In this document: positions 40,103-50,900 of the stretch, one piece after another | Layout: each line of letters begins with the position of its first letter | How positions within the stretch are numbered: the stretch's first letter is position 1 | The notes under the pieces: generated by a model | Seen by the model: only the letters and a program-made list of their open reading frames with translations | Told to the model about the DNA's origin: nothing | Databases searched by the model: none | DNA from: Diacronema lutheri | Taxonomy: Eukaryota; Haptophyta; Pavlovophyceae; Pavlovales; Pavlovaceae | NCBI GenBank assembly: GCA_019448385.1 | Contig: JAGTXO010000003.1 | Coordinates: 434,001-498,000, forward strand | Reading direction: 5' to 3' | Length of the DNA stretch: 64,000 bases | Made by a program: the position numbers and the translations under genes

Positions 40103-41877
40103 TCAGCCTGGCCATGCGCCCGTCGTGAGGTGTGGCGGCGCGCACGCGCACCATGCGCCGCGCGCTGCGGCGGAGGCGGCCGCATTCTGCGCCTGCTGCG
40201 CGATGGAGAGCGCGTGCGCGCCGGTCGCCACGGCGGTGGCGCGCGCGCGCGCGAGGGCGCGCAGCTCAAAGCGCGTGAGCGGCTCGGCGAGCGGTGGCTC
40301 GGCAAACCAGCGGTGGCGCAGCGCCTCGGACGCTGCAGGCCGGCTGCGCGGGTCGAGCTGGAGGCAGCGCGAGACGATTTCAAACCCTGCGGCGGAGAGG
40401 CCCGTCGTGGGCAGCTGCGCGGTCGACGGCACGGCAGGGTCGTAACCGCGCAGCGGCAGGCGCTTGCGCAGCTGCGAGCGCGGCACGCGCACCGTCTCGC
40501 CCGTCTCGGCGTCGAGCGCGTCGCACGTGAGCTCGGGGGGCAGTCGGAGAGCGTGCGCGCGCGGGAAGGAGAGACCATCGAAGAAGGCGGGCCACGAGGC
40601 GGGCGTCGGCGCGCCGAGCAGCGCGAGGATGCGCGAGAGCTGGTCTGATTCGGACTGGCCGGGCAGCAGCGCCTCGCCCTTGCGCAGCCACTCGCACGCG
40701 AGCACGCCAAACGCCCACACGTCGATGGCGAGCCCGTACCCGCCGTGCCCGCGGTGTCCGGGTGCGTCCGGCGTTAGTGCGCCGGCGGAGCCGCGGGTGA
40801 GGTCGCACCGGTTGCCGCCAAGAAGCACCTCAGGCGCGCGATACCACAGCGACGTCGTATCGGGCGTGAGCGGCTCGTGCGAGCGCGGCAGCCGTCGCGC
40901 GAGTCCAAAGTCCGCCAGCCTGAGCACACCTCGCTTATCAATGAGCAAATTGGTTTGCTTGAGGTCGCTGCGCTCCGTAAGTGGGTGGGCGGAAGGGAAG
41001 GCCCCCCCGGGTGTTGGGGAAAGGGGGGCAGAGGGAGATGCGACGCGCGCGCGCGCACGCTCAGCACCGGGCACGGTCGGGAGCGGCAGCAAAGCGCGAG
41101 CGCAACGCGGAAGCCGGCGCGCGCGGACCGGTGTGCGATGCGCTGCTCCTCGAGCGCGGCGAGCGCGCAGAGCAGCTGCTGGCAGAGGCATTTGGCCTGG
41201 CCCTCGGAGAAAGGGACGGCCATGTGCTCAATCAGCAAGCCCAGGTCAAAGTCCACCGCCTCCATCGCGAGGAAGAGCGCGCGCGGCGCGGGCGCAGCGG
41301 GGCTGCCGGCGGTGGCGGCATCAGGCGCGGCGGGCGCGTGCGCGTGAGTCAACACCTCGTGAGCGGACACAATGTTGGGGTGACGGAGCGAGCGGAGGAG
41401 GGCGCACTCACGGAGCACCTCGAGAGGCACGCCGCCCAGCTCGCCATCCGCCTCCTCCGCCGACGCCGCGCACGGCTGGTTGGAGCGGAACGCCTTGAGC
41501 GCGACGGCAACACCCGTCGCGCGCTCGCGCGCGCGGAAGACCCTTGCCATCGCGCCCGAGCCAAGCTCGCCCTCGCGCTCGTACGCGTCGATGGAGCGCA
41601 AGCGGCGCACGTCCGACGGCGCGATCGGCTCGCGCACACCGCGCGTGTACCGGCGGCCGAAGCGGTACGCGCCCGCGTCGCGCGCCGGCGTCCTCGCACT
41701 CGCGGCAGCCGTCGCCGCGCTCGGTGGGAGCGGCGCGGCGGCGGGCGCGGCGACGGGTGCCGCCGCGGCGCCCACCTCCTCCTCCAACGCCGTCGCGAAG
41801 ACCGAGGCCACCGCTGACCCGCCCCCTCGCCCCCGGCCACGGCCCTTGAGGCCAAAGCCGCTAAAGCCGCGCGACAT
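40103..41877 (-). CDS. Cyclin-dependent kinase of the CDK10/CDK11 group, two exons
   Basis: Exons 41877-41129 and 40967-40103; the 161-bp intron (GTCCGC...GCGCAG) splits the catalytic loop, and splicing makes IAHRDLKQTNLLID. Other kinase motifs are GELGSGAMARVFRARE (P-loop), VALKAFRSN (VAIK), GVPLEVLRECALLRSL (in place of PSTAIRE), LRLADFGLARRL (DFG), TSLWYRAPEVLLGG and IDVWAFGVLACEWL. The kinase core is complete and likely active with a cyclin partner. The P-S-T-A-I-R-E region and APE segment fit the CDK10/11 branch (transcription and splicing) better than CDK1/2. The N-terminus is Gly/Arg-rich (GLKGRGRGRGGG). Divergent from the DEAD-box gene, with 69 bp between starts. Confidence 0.9.
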
Positions 41878-41946
41878 CGTTCGCCGGAGCAAGCACAACC
41901 AACCAACCAACTGCACGTCGTCCGTGGACGTGCACGTCGCATTCTC

Positions 41947-44805
41947 ATGCGCCTCGCCGATGCGACGCTGGTCGCGCTGCTCGCGGCGTCGACGACAGGG
42001 CTTGGCGGCGGCGGACACTCAGCACTGAGACGTGCGCCGCGCGCACGCGCCACGCGCGCGATCGTCGCGCTCGACGCCGCGGCCGGCGCGCGTCCGCCCC
42101 GCGGCGCGCATCCCGAGTTTGACCGCGCGACACGCGCGGCGCCGCCGCTGCGTTCGGCCAAGAGCTGGGTGGAGCGCCGGCGGGGTGAGGATGGGAGCTC
42201 TTCAGTGGCGGGGCGCAACAAGAACCGCGCGCGCAACCGCGCGCGCGAGTGGGAGCGCCTCGGCGACATGGTGCACGTCCGGCCGGCCGCGCGCGCCGGC
42301 GACGCGACGCGCTCGGCGCTCGCCGGCCTCGGGCTCGGCGCGCGGGCGGAGGAGCTCGCGGCGCGCGGCGCGCGCGAGCTGCTGTCCGATACCGAGGCGG
42401 CGACGCTCCTCGCCGCGCTCCCGCGCGACGCAGCCGCACCGGCGCGCGCGGCGGAGGGCGGTGCTCAGAGCGCCGCGGCGGGCTCGGCGCAGCCGTGGGC
42501 CGGCGCGCCGGCGGCGGAGCAGCCGGGGGCAGCGGCGGCGCAGCGGCCGCGCTGGTTTGACGCGATCACGTTCGGCGGCCTCTCCGTCGGCCCGGGGCTG
42601 CGCGCCGCGCTCAGCGCACAACAGCTTCTCGCTCCGCTGCCCGTGCAGGCCGCAGCCTTCCAGCCGATTCGCGCACGCGAGAATGCCGTGGTCGTCGCGG
42701 CGCCGACGGGCTCGGGAAAGACGCTCGCCATCTTCCTGCCGCTCGTCGCGCGCCTCCTTACCGAGCCACCCGACGGCGAGCGTGGCCGCGTGGGTGGCGC
42801 CTTCCGCGCGCTGGTCATCGCACCATCAGCAGAGCTCGCCGCCCAGCACGCACGCACGCTCGCGCATTTGCTCGAGCACGCGCAGCGCGGCGAGGCCACG
42901 GCGCGCGCGGCGCGCGATGCGGGCGGCGCGGTGGGCGGCGCACGCCACGACGCGAGCGCCGACCGCCTGACCGTCGCGCTCTGGACGGTGGCGGACGCAG
43001 CAGCCGCGCGCGCCGCCCGCCTCCTCGCACTCGGTACGCGCGGCGGCGCGCCGACCACACGTGGCGACGGCGATGGTGGCGGCGGCGCGAGCTCGACCAG
43101 CGGCTCGGCGGCCTCGTCGGCGCTTGACGCGGCCGGCGCGACAGCTGGCGAAGCAGCGAGCGCCGAGCTCCAGCTCGCGACAATCGTGGTCGCCACGCCT
43201 GCAGCCGCTCTTCTCCGCGTGCGCTTAGGCCTCTCCGCAAAATGCTGGGCGCGGCTGAGCACCGTCGTGCTCGACGAGCCTGACGCGCTCCTCGCGCTGC
43301 GCACGGGCGGCGCGAGCCGCGCAGGCGCCGGCGCACGCAGCGCGCGCGAGGGCGGCGCCGACGCGGCCGACGCGGATGGTCGCGCGCGCGGCTGGTGGGA
43401 GGACGGTACCGACGGCGACGACGACGGCGACGGTGCCGACGACAGCGACGACGACGGCGACGACGGCGGCGGCGGCGCGGACGGTGACGATGCGGAAGAC
43501 CGCGCCGCGCCGAGCATGCCGTCGCGCGCTGCTCGCGCGCGTGCCGCGCGCGCCTCCAAGCGGCCCACGGACGAGCTGCTCGCCATCATCGCAGCGCGCG
43601 CGCCTGGTGGATTTGCGCCCGCGCGGGGGATGCGGCGCGACGCGGTGCCCGCAATGCGCGCATTGCCGCCGGCCGCGCGCGCGCCGTCGGCCGCCGCGGC
43701 GGGGCCGCGCGGCTGGGACGCGCCACCGGGCGGTTCGCTGCGCGGCTGGGACGGCGCATCGGTTAGGGCAGCGACCAGCTCGCGCGAGAGCGCGCGCGAC
43801 GCCGCGCCCGCGCGCACTCGCGCGCCCGCCCGCCCGCCGACGGCGCCGCCAGCCCAGCAGGCGCGGCCAGTGCAGCTCGTGCTCAGCTCCGCAACGGTGG
43901 GCCGGGCGCTGCGCAAGCGCGTGCAGCTGTTGACCGATGGCGCGTCGATCACCGACGCTGCCATCGTCGTGACAGCAGAAGCTGAGGGCGGCGGAGGCGG
44001 CGGCGCACGCGCCGGCGGCGGCGGAAGCGGCCGAGGCCGCGCGCAGAGCGCGCTCATGCTGCCGCCGCAGATCGCGCACGGTTATTGGCTCGCGCCGGAT
44101 GGAGCCGCCGACGGCGATGTATGCGACGACGCGTGGCTCGGCCTTGTCGCGCGCGCGTGGCACGCGTGGCTCGCGGTCGATCGGGCGCGCGCGCATGGCG
44201 CGCACGGCGCCGGCGCGGACCGCACGCCCGCTGCGGCGGCCGGCACCGAACGCGGCACGCACGAGCGCGGCCGCATCGGCATCCTCTTCGTGCGCCGGGC
44301 AGATTCGGTGGCGGACGCGACGCGCGCGCTGCGAGAGAGCGGCCGCCTTGGCGCGGGCGTGCGCGTCTGCGAGCTGCGCGCTCGGCCGGGCGCGGCGAGC
44401 GTCGGCTCAGCCGGCGAGGACGGCACGATGCCCGACGCGGCCGATGCGGTCAACGCGATGGCCGACGCAGTGGCCGACGCGCAGCTCGGCCGCACCACGC
44501 TGCTCGTCGCGTCGGAGCACCGCGCGCGCGGGCTGGATGTGAGCGGTGTCGGCCTCGTGCTGGTGCGTGCCACCGCTGGCGCATCAGCGGCCGCCTACGT
44601 GCACTGCGCGGGGCGGACGGGGCGCGCGGGCAGCGCGGGCAGCGCGCTCGCGTTGCTCTCCGCTGCGAGCGCGCCTGCGTACGCTCGGCTCATCGCGACC
44701 CTTGGGCTGCGGTTGAGTGACGCGCTGTGCACGAGCGAATGCCCGCCCGAGGCGGAGGCCGGCGCACCAGAAGCTGTCACGCCTGCGGCCGCAGCAGGGC
44801 TATAA
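41947..44805 (+). CDS. DEAD-box-type RNA helicase with secretory-like leader
   Basis: 952 residues. The first 20 residues are hydrophobic (LADATLVALLAASTTG) and are followed by a basic Ala/Arg stretch, as in bipartite leaders of secondary plastids; organelle targeting is an inference. Helicase motifs are FGGLSVGPGLRAAL with LLAPLPVQAAAF (Q motif), AAPTGSGKTLAIFLPL (I), VVLDEPDALLAL (II, DEPD instead of DEAD), LVLSSATVGRALRK (III), RTTLLVASEHRARGLDVSGV (V) and HCAGRTGRAGSAG (VI). Between II and III lies an insert of about 180 residues with an acidic run of Asp/Gly. All motifs needed for ATPase are present apart from the Ala-to-Pro change in motif II. Confidence 0.9.
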   Translation: MRLADATLVALLAASTTGLGGGGHSALRRAPRARATRAIVALDAAAGARPPRGAHPEFDRATRAAPPLRSAKSWVERRRGEDGSSSVAGRNKNRARNRAREWERLGDMVHVRPAARAGDATRSALAGLGLGARAEELAARGARELLSDTEAATLLAALPRDAAAPARAAEGGAQSAAAGSAQPWAGAPAAEQPGAAAAQRPRWFDAITFGGLSVGPGLRAALSAQQLLAPLPVQAAAFQPIRARENAVVVAAPTGSGKTLAIFLPLVARLLTEPPDGERGRVGGAFRALVIAPSAELAAQHARTLAHLLEHAQRGEATARAARDAGGAVGGARHDASADRLTVALWTVADAAAARAARLLALGTRGGAPTTRGDGDGGGGASSTSGSAASSALDAAGATAGEAASAELQLATIVVATPAAALLRVRLGLSAKCWARLSTVVLDEPDALLALRTGGASRAGAGARSAREGGADAADADGRARGWWEDGTDGDDDGDGADDSDDDGDDGGGGADGDDAEDRAAPSMPSRAARARAARASKRPTDELLAIIAARAPGGFAPARGMRRDAVPAMRALPPAARAPSAAAAGPRGWDAPPGGSLRGWDGASVRAATSSRESARDAAPARTRAPARPPTAPPAQQARPVQLVLSSATVGRALRKRVQLLTDGASITDAAIVVTAEAEGGGGGGARAGGGGSGRGRAQSALMLPPQIAHGYWLAPDGAADGDVCDDAWLGLVARAWHAWLAVDRARAHGAHGAGADRTPAAAAGTERGTHERGRIGILFVRRADSVADATRALRESGRLGAGVRVCELRARPGAASVGSAGEDGTMPDAADAVNAMADAVADAQLGRTTLLVASEHRARGLDVSGVGLVLVRATAGASAAAYVHCAGRTGRAGSAGSALALLSAASAPAYARLIATLGLRLSDALCTSECPPEAEAGAPEAVTPAAAAGL

Positions 44806-44898
44806 TGGCAAGGGCTATGATGGCGAGTCGTCCACCCGCCGATGGCCCCTTTGACGCGCGCGGCTCGGCCGAGCTCGGTGCGCACCCTCGTCGGCCAC

Positions 44899-45474
44899 TC
44901 ACTGATCCTGCACCTCGTCGCAATCGTCCGTGTCAAAGAGCGACGGCGAGAGGACGGCCACCTCTGTGGGGAGCGTGCAATTCATTCGGTTGCCAAAGGA
45001 CCAAAACTGCTTCAGCTGCGTGAGCAGACCGACCTCGGTCGGGATTGCCCCGGTGAGCTGGTTGTCGAAGAGCGAGACGACCTCGATCTGCGCAGCGGCC
45101 GCGCAATGGAAGACGCAGTACGGGATCCGCCCGCTCAGCTGGTTGCCCTCCAGCTTGAGCTGCACGATCGCGGGGAGGGCGCCAATCTCAGTGGGGATGG
45201 TGCCCGTGAGCGCGTTGTACGTCAGGTCAAGCGATGTCAACCCGCGGAGCAGGCCAATCTCCGTGGGGATCGGGCCGACGAGCGCCTGGTGGTCGAGCGT
45301 GAGCACCTTGCACGCCGGCGAGGTGGCGTTTGGCAGCTCGGCCTCGACGGTGGCGTTGAAGCACGCCACATATTCCCCATGCTCTGCCACGGTGACGTTC
45401 GCGCGGCTCGCAGCCGCCGCAAGCAGCAGGCCGCCGAGCACGGCTCGAGCGCCAACCCTCCGGCCCCTCGGCAT
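44899..45474 (-). CDS. Secreted leucine-rich-repeat protein
   Basis: 191 residues. A signal peptide (ARAVLGGLLLAAAASRA) precedes an N-terminal cap with cysteines, four to five LRRs of the plant/algal type (IPTEIGLLRGLTSLDLTYN, GTIPTEIGALPAIVQLKLEG, FDNQLTGAIPTEVG) and a Cys-containing C-terminal cap (MNCTLPTEV). No membrane anchor or kinase domain, so probably secreted or wall-bound. Its ATG lies only 30 bp after the stop of the exostosin gene on the same strand, very close for separate transcripts. Confidence 0.85.
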   Translation of the reverse strand: MPRGRRVGARAVLGGLLLAAAASRANVTVAEHGEYVACFNATVEAELPNATSPACKVLTLDHQALVGPIPTEIGLLRGLTSLDLTYNALTGTIPTEIGALPAIVQLKLEGNQLSGRIPYCVFHCAAAAQIEVVSLFDNQLTGAIPTEVGLLTQLKQFWSFGNRMNCTLPTEVAVLSPSLFDTDDCDEVQDQ

Positions 45475-45504
45475 GGAGCCCGACCCCTCCAGCCGAAGGA
45501 GGTT

Positions 45505-47826
45505 TCACGGAAAAATCTCAGAATGCCGTCCAACTTTGTCAACAACGACCCCCAAGGTCGCGCTCGCGTTCGCGCCGCGCGCGCGCCTCGTCCGGCCTCC
45601 GCCCTCGCGGACGCTCGCCGCCTTCCGCCAGCGGCGACGCGCGGCGGGCTCCGCCGCATCCGAGATGTTGAGGCGCTGCCGGCGCATGCGCACGACCAGC
45701 CCGGCGCGCGCGCCCGCCGCGCGCGGGTTCTCGCCCGCGCGCGCGCGCCGGCCGAGGAGCGCGAGCAGCGTCGCGACAGCGTCACGGCCGGGCCGCGCAC
45801 CCATCCGCGCATACGGCTCGGTATACGGGTAGAGCGACGTGTAGAGCAGTCGCTCCCACACGTGCGAGAGGCGCGTCCGCATCGCCACCTTCTCCTCGTG
45901 CGAGTAGGCGTCGAGTATGACATGCAGCTGCGGCAACTCGTGCGGGTCGATGGACACGGAGAAGAGGTCCCAGTCCCACTCCCAATCTCGCTCCCACGCC
46001 TCCTGCCGCTCCCAGCCGACGCCGGCCAAGTCGGACGCGGCAGAGCGCGGCGAGTGCTCGTCCGGCGTGCGCGGCGCGGGCGCGCCGCTGCCGGCGGCTC
46101 CGAATGGGCCTTCGCCGTGCCGGCCCGCGCCACGCTCGGCGGAGGGCACAGCGCCGTGACGCGTAACGCGCGTAACGCGCGTAACGCCTGTGAACGTGGG
46201 CACGTGGCGCACGCGCGCGGGCGCGCCGTGCGCCTCGCGCCACACGACCGCCCGGCCGCTCAGCGGGCGACTGGCAGCGCGCGCGTCGCCGCCCTCTCGC
46301 ACTGCCCGTGCGTGTGACCTGTTCATTTGCTGCAGCCGCCTGCGCGCGCGCTCGCGCCGTGCAGCCGCCGCGCCGGCGGGTCCGCTCGGCGCGCGCAGCC
46401 GGCGCTCTGCCCCCGTTTCCACCGTTTCCCCCGTTTCCACCGTTTCCACCCGCGCGCCAAGCTGCGCGCCGGCGCTCGCTGCCGGCGCGCGCGCTGTGGC
46501 GAGGCGTCCGGTTTGAAAAGGCGCGCGCGCTGTGGCGAGGTCCTCGAATGGGCGCAGCTCCGCTGTTGATGCAAAGACCGGGATGCAGCCGAAAAGGATC
46601 GCGGGCAGGTAACGGTCAGAGTCGCCGCCGTGCTGTCCGGGAGGCGCAAAGCAAAAGTCGGCATCGGACCTGCACGCGAACGCGCGCGCGGGCACGCGCA
46701 GGCCGGCGGGGCGCGCGACCACGTGGACGCGGCGAGCGCGCGGGGGGCGGGCGCGCGCGCGCGGCGGCGGTGGTGGCGGCAGCGCGCACATGGCTTGCGC
46801 ATAATCAACGCGCTCGACCGGCCCGCCGTGCCGCATCCGCCGCGGCAGCCGCGCGCCGCCGCTCGTATCGACGAGCAGATTCGCCGCCGAGTGGGCGAGC
46901 GCGGTGTCGGCCTGCGCCACCATCAACGCAACGCGGACGGCGTGCAGCGCCCTGCCCGCCCAGAAGAGGCGGTGCTTGCGCGGCGCGCGGAGCGAGGCGG
47001 GGCCGCGCGGCCCGCGCGCGTTCGCGGGCGCCCACGGCGAGAAGGCCTCGAGCGCCTCGGCCGAGTACCCGCACAGCACGCCACAGACGTGAGGGTGCGG
47101 CGATGGCAGCCGAATGTCAAGCGCGTGCACGCAGCCGTCGCACGCGTGCTGCGCGTCGCCGGTGAGCAGGACGAAGATGAGCGCGCGCTGCGCGTTCTCT
47201 GGCCATAGCTCGCGCGGCAGCCGCAGCCGCGCCGTCCTGTCCGGGTGGCGCGCGTAGACCGTGTCGCCCGGCCCGTGGTCGCCGGGCAGGAAAAGCAGGT
47301 GCCGCGCGGTGCGCGCGGAGAGCGTGTCGTTCCAGTAGGGCCACCTGCCCGAGACGTGCTCGACGAGCGCAACGAGCTCGCGTTGCTTCGCCCGCTGCTT
47401 GGTCGGCAGCAGGTAAAAGTCGGCGCACGCGCCGTCCGTCGTCGCGTGCGCCGACGCGCGCAGCGCGCTCAGGACCTTGTGCGTGTCACGCCACGCGAGC
47501 GGCGGCCTCGTGAGGTGGGCGGGGAGGTCGGGATAGCTGAACAGGCGCGGCACAATGCCGTCTGCCGATGCGCAGCGCGCGTGCCGCGCCGCCGCCGCAG
47601 CCGCCGCCGAGAGCGGCGCGCGCGCCGGACGCGCTGCGGGCGCGCGCTCGCGCGGCGCTGGCGACGCGGCCGACGGAATGGCCAGCGCCGGCGCGACAGG
47701 CGGCGACACCATGACGGCCAGGCGGAGCTCGCGCTCGCACGGCAGCGCGAGGTGATACGCGCCGAGCACCGCGATCGCCACCAGAGCGATGCCGCCCCCC
47801 AACACCGCGCCGTCCGCGCAGCACAT
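45505..47826 (-). CDS. Exostosin-family glycosyltransferase (GT47), type II membrane protein
   Basis: 773 residues from the ATG at 47826, just before the anchor (GGGIALVAIAVLGAYHLAL). GT47 features are RLFSYPDLPAHLTRPP, ADFYLLPTKQRAKQRE, GRWPYWNDTLSARTARH, HLLFLPGDHGPGDTVYAR and DFCFAPPGQHGGDSDRYLPA with ILFGCIPVF, the most conserved exostosin motif. Between the core and the conserved end (SIDPHELPQLHVILDAYS) is a low-complexity insert with VET/ETG and VTR repeats encoded by short tandem DNA (46160-46190, 46415-46465). Role: Golgi synthesis of cell-surface polysaccharide or glycoprotein glycans. An upstream in-frame extension to 48333 overlaps the divergent gene and looks non-coding. Confidence 0.85.
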   Translation of the reverse strand: MCCADGAVLGGGIALVAIAVLGAYHLALPCERELRLAVMVSPPVAPALAIPSAASPAPRERAPAARPARAPLSAAAAAAARHARCASADGIVPRLFSYPDLPAHLTRPPLAWRDTHKVLSALRASAHATTDGACADFYLLPTKQRAKQRELVALVEHVSGRWPYWNDTLSARTARHLLFLPGDHGPGDTVYARHPDRTARLRLPRELWPENAQRALIFVLLTGDAQHACDGCVHALDIRLPSPHPHVCGVLCGYSAEALEAFSPWAPANARGPRGPASLRAPRKHRLFWAGRALHAVRVALMVAQADTALAHSAANLLVDTSGGARLPRRMRHGGPVERVDYAQAMCALPPPPPPRARARPPRARRVHVVARPAGLRVPARAFACRSDADFCFAPPGQHGGDSDRYLPAILFGCIPVFASTAELRPFEDLATARAPFQTGRLATARAPAASAGAQLGARVETVETGETVETGAERRLRAPSGPAGAAAARRERARRRLQQMNRSHARAVREGGDARAASRPLSGRAVVWREAHGAPARVRHVPTFTGVTRVTRVTRHGAVPSAERGAGRHGEGPFGAAGSGAPAPRTPDEHSPRSAASDLAGVGWERQEAWERDWEWDWDLFSVSIDPHELPQLHVILDAYSHEEKVAMRTRLSHVWERLLYTSLYPYTEPYARMGARPGRDAVATLLALLGRRARAGENPRAAGARAGLVVRMRRQRLNISDAAEPAARRRWRKAASVREGGGRTRRARGANASATLGVVVDKVGRHSEIFP

Positions 47827-47950
47827 GATCTCCCGTCCCCCGAACCTGCTTGATCGAGTTTCGGGGCTTCGGCCCTCTCGCTCCGTGGTGCAGAACGCCG
47901 CGCGGCCAGCGGCGAGGCGAGCGGCTGCGAGCTGTGGGGCGCCGCGCGCC

Positions 47951-50900
47951 ATGCTGCTCTCGAGCGGGAACGACGACGCCGCCCTCTTCGGCATGGCAGT
48001 CACAGGCGCGCGCACCGCGGCCGAACCCGCGCCCGCCGCGCGCGCGCGCGCGGGCAGCGCCAGCTCGTGGCGCGCGGCGGGTGCGACAGTCTTCGAGGCG
48101 GTGCGCGCGACGCTCGTCGGAGGCGACGCAACGCTGCGCGTGCCGCTGCTTGCCGCCGTGCCCACCGCCGCGCCCGAGCTCGCGGCTGGCGCGCCCGCCG
48201 CCGAGTGGGGCGCGCGCTGTGCGGCAGAGGGCGAATGCTCGGACGCGGCCGCGCGCGGCGCGCGCGCGGGTGCGGGGCCCGACGGGCTCGACGCGACGCT
48301 GTCAGCGGCGCGCGCCGACCCGGGCTTTGACATTGAGCACGGCGCGCGATGCGGCGCGCGCGCGCACGGCGCGACGCCGCGCGCGCGCGCGGCGTGCGGC
48401 TGCGCGTGCGTGCTCGTGGTCGCGCTCGCGCTGCCCGCGGCTCTGTGCGCGCTCGCGGCCGCCGTCGCCTCGCTCGGCTGCTACCACGCGTCGCTCCTCG
48501 CCGCGGCCGAGCTCGCGCCCGGTGGCTGGCTCGAGCGTGGCGCGGCGCTCGGCGCGCGCGGCTGCCTTCCCAAGCCGCAGCCAGCCGCCCTTTTGAAGAC
48601 TCTGAACAACGAGGCGCAAGTGGCCGGCTCGCGCCTGAGCGAGTCCGGCTGGAGCCGGCTGTGCGATTCGGCGTACGCCGCGCTCGGCCTCACGCTCGGC
48701 TGCGCGCTCCTCGCCGCCGTGCAGCGCAGGCTGCACACGTGTGTGCTCGCGCGCACCGCGCGCACGAGCGCACGCGCGCGCGCTCATGACGCTGCCGCAG
48801 CACCCGGAAGTATGGCGCTCGATGAGCTGGGCGCTGGGCGCTCGCTCGCGCCGGGCTATGGCTCGCTCTCCGACGGCGCGTGCGCCGCGCTGCCCGCCGA
48901 GGCGCACCGGTATGCCGCGTCGATGCGCTGCATTCACGAGGGCCCGCTTGGCTTCACCGTGCACATCCGCGCGGCCAGCCACGCGCTGCGCGACGGCACG
49001 CCCCTCCTCGACAAGATGAGCTGCACGCTCTCGCCGGGCATGCTCACCTTGGTCGTCTCGGCCGCGCCCGCCTCCGCCGCGTCCACGCTCGTGCGCGTCC
49101 TCGCCGGCCGCCTGCGTCTCGCGCCGAGCCGGGTCCAACGGCGCGAAGCTGCTCGCTCGGGCGCCGCAGCCGCAACGATCTGCGTCGACGGCTCGGGGTG
49201 CACGTCGCTTCTGCGCGCGTGCCGCAAGTTCATCGCGTACGTGCCGCCCGCGCACGAGCCGTCGCTCCGCGCCAAGCTGACCGCGTACGAGCATGTCACC
49301 TTCTCTGCGCGGCTGGGACTGCCCGCGCAGCTGACGGCGGCGGAGCGCGACGAGCACGTGGTGGCGACGCTCGAGGTGCTCGGGCTGGGGCACGTGGCCG
49401 GGTGCACGGCGGGCAGCTCAGTGCCGGGCAGCAGCCGGGGCGCTGTGTGTACCAGCGCGCACTGGCAGCCCGCCAGCAAAGCGGTTACACCCTCGCACCC
49501 ACCGCTGCGCGAGCAGCGCGCGGGCGGCGCGCTTGGCGTTGGCGAGCTGCGTGGCAGCGAACGGCTGCGGCTGTCGGTTGCGATTGAGCTCGTTGCCAAC
49601 CCGGTGCGCGCGCGCCCCGTGCATCGCGCGTGTGCGCCGCCACGCGCGCGCGATGCGCGGGCGAGTTGGGAAAAGAGGCAAAGAGGGGGGCGGTTGGGGG
49701 GGGGGGGGGCGGCAGACGATGGCCTCGTCGTCTGGTGACGGCGCGGCGCGCGGGGGGCTATCCGAGCGCGCTCGCTCGTGTGCGCGCTCGTATTGCGCCT
49801 CACGCCATCCTGACAGCCCGCCCCACCCCCGCCCCCCCCGCCCCCCCCCCCCCCCGTCAGTCCTTCCTCTTCGTCGAAGACCCGACCGCCGCCCTGGACC
49901 CGGCGTCCGCGCGTCACGTGAGCGTCGCCCTCCGCCTCCACGCCGCCTTTGGCGCAACGGTCTGCATCGCCGTGCCCGCGGCTGGCTCCGCCCTCTTCGC
50001 GGCTGCGGACGAGATGATCATAATTGGTCCCGCTGGCGACCTCCTCCACGCAGGGCCCGCTGCGGCCGCGAGCTCGCTCATCAGCGCCCTCGACGACCAG
50101 GGCGTGCCGCTGCCTGCAGGCCTTGCGCGCGCAGCGGCGACGGGCTGGCTAGGCGCGCACCGCCCGCCGTCGCCGCAGCCCTCGGCGCCCGCCGCGCACG
50201 GCGGCCTGCTCACCGCCGCCGCCGCGCGCAAGCTGCCGGCCTCGCCGCTCGCTGCGCTCGCGCCGGCGTGCGCCGGCGCGAGCGGCGACGTGGCCGGGGT
50301 TGAGGCGAATGTGAATGGGGCGGCGCGCGGGAGCGGCTGCTGCACGGCGTGCGCGTGCGCGAGCAGCGCGTGCGGCAGCGCGACGAGCACCACCGCGCAC
50401 GGGCTCTCGGCTTGTCCGGCACGCGCGAGCTCGACGCCGCTCTCCACGCACGGCCCTTCCTCCTCCTCCTCGCCATCGGCACCGCCCCACCCGCCGCCGG
50501 CTGGCGCGCAGCCGCCCGCCGCGCTGAGCACGCCGCCGCCCTACGAGTGCGCGGAGGCGCGCGAGCGCGGCGCGATGGCGGGCAAGGCGGCGCGCGGCTG
50601 TGCGGAACCGTCGCCCAGCCACTCACGGCGGGCGGTGCCGCTGCGGTTGCGACGGAGCGCTGGCAGGGCGACGGCTGGCGCGTGGGCGCAGCTGCGGGCG
50701 CAGTGCGCGCGCACGCGTGCGCTGCGCGTGCGTGGCTGGCGCGGCACGTGCGGCCGGCTGTGGCTCAGCTTTTCGACCGGCCTCGCGCTCGGCGGCCTTT
50801 TTCTCAACGCGGGCGCGCAGCTGCGCGCCGTGCGCGGCGTCGACGCGAGCAGCATGGCGGGTCGTTACTTTTTGCTGCAGCTGAACGCCTCCCTCTCGCA

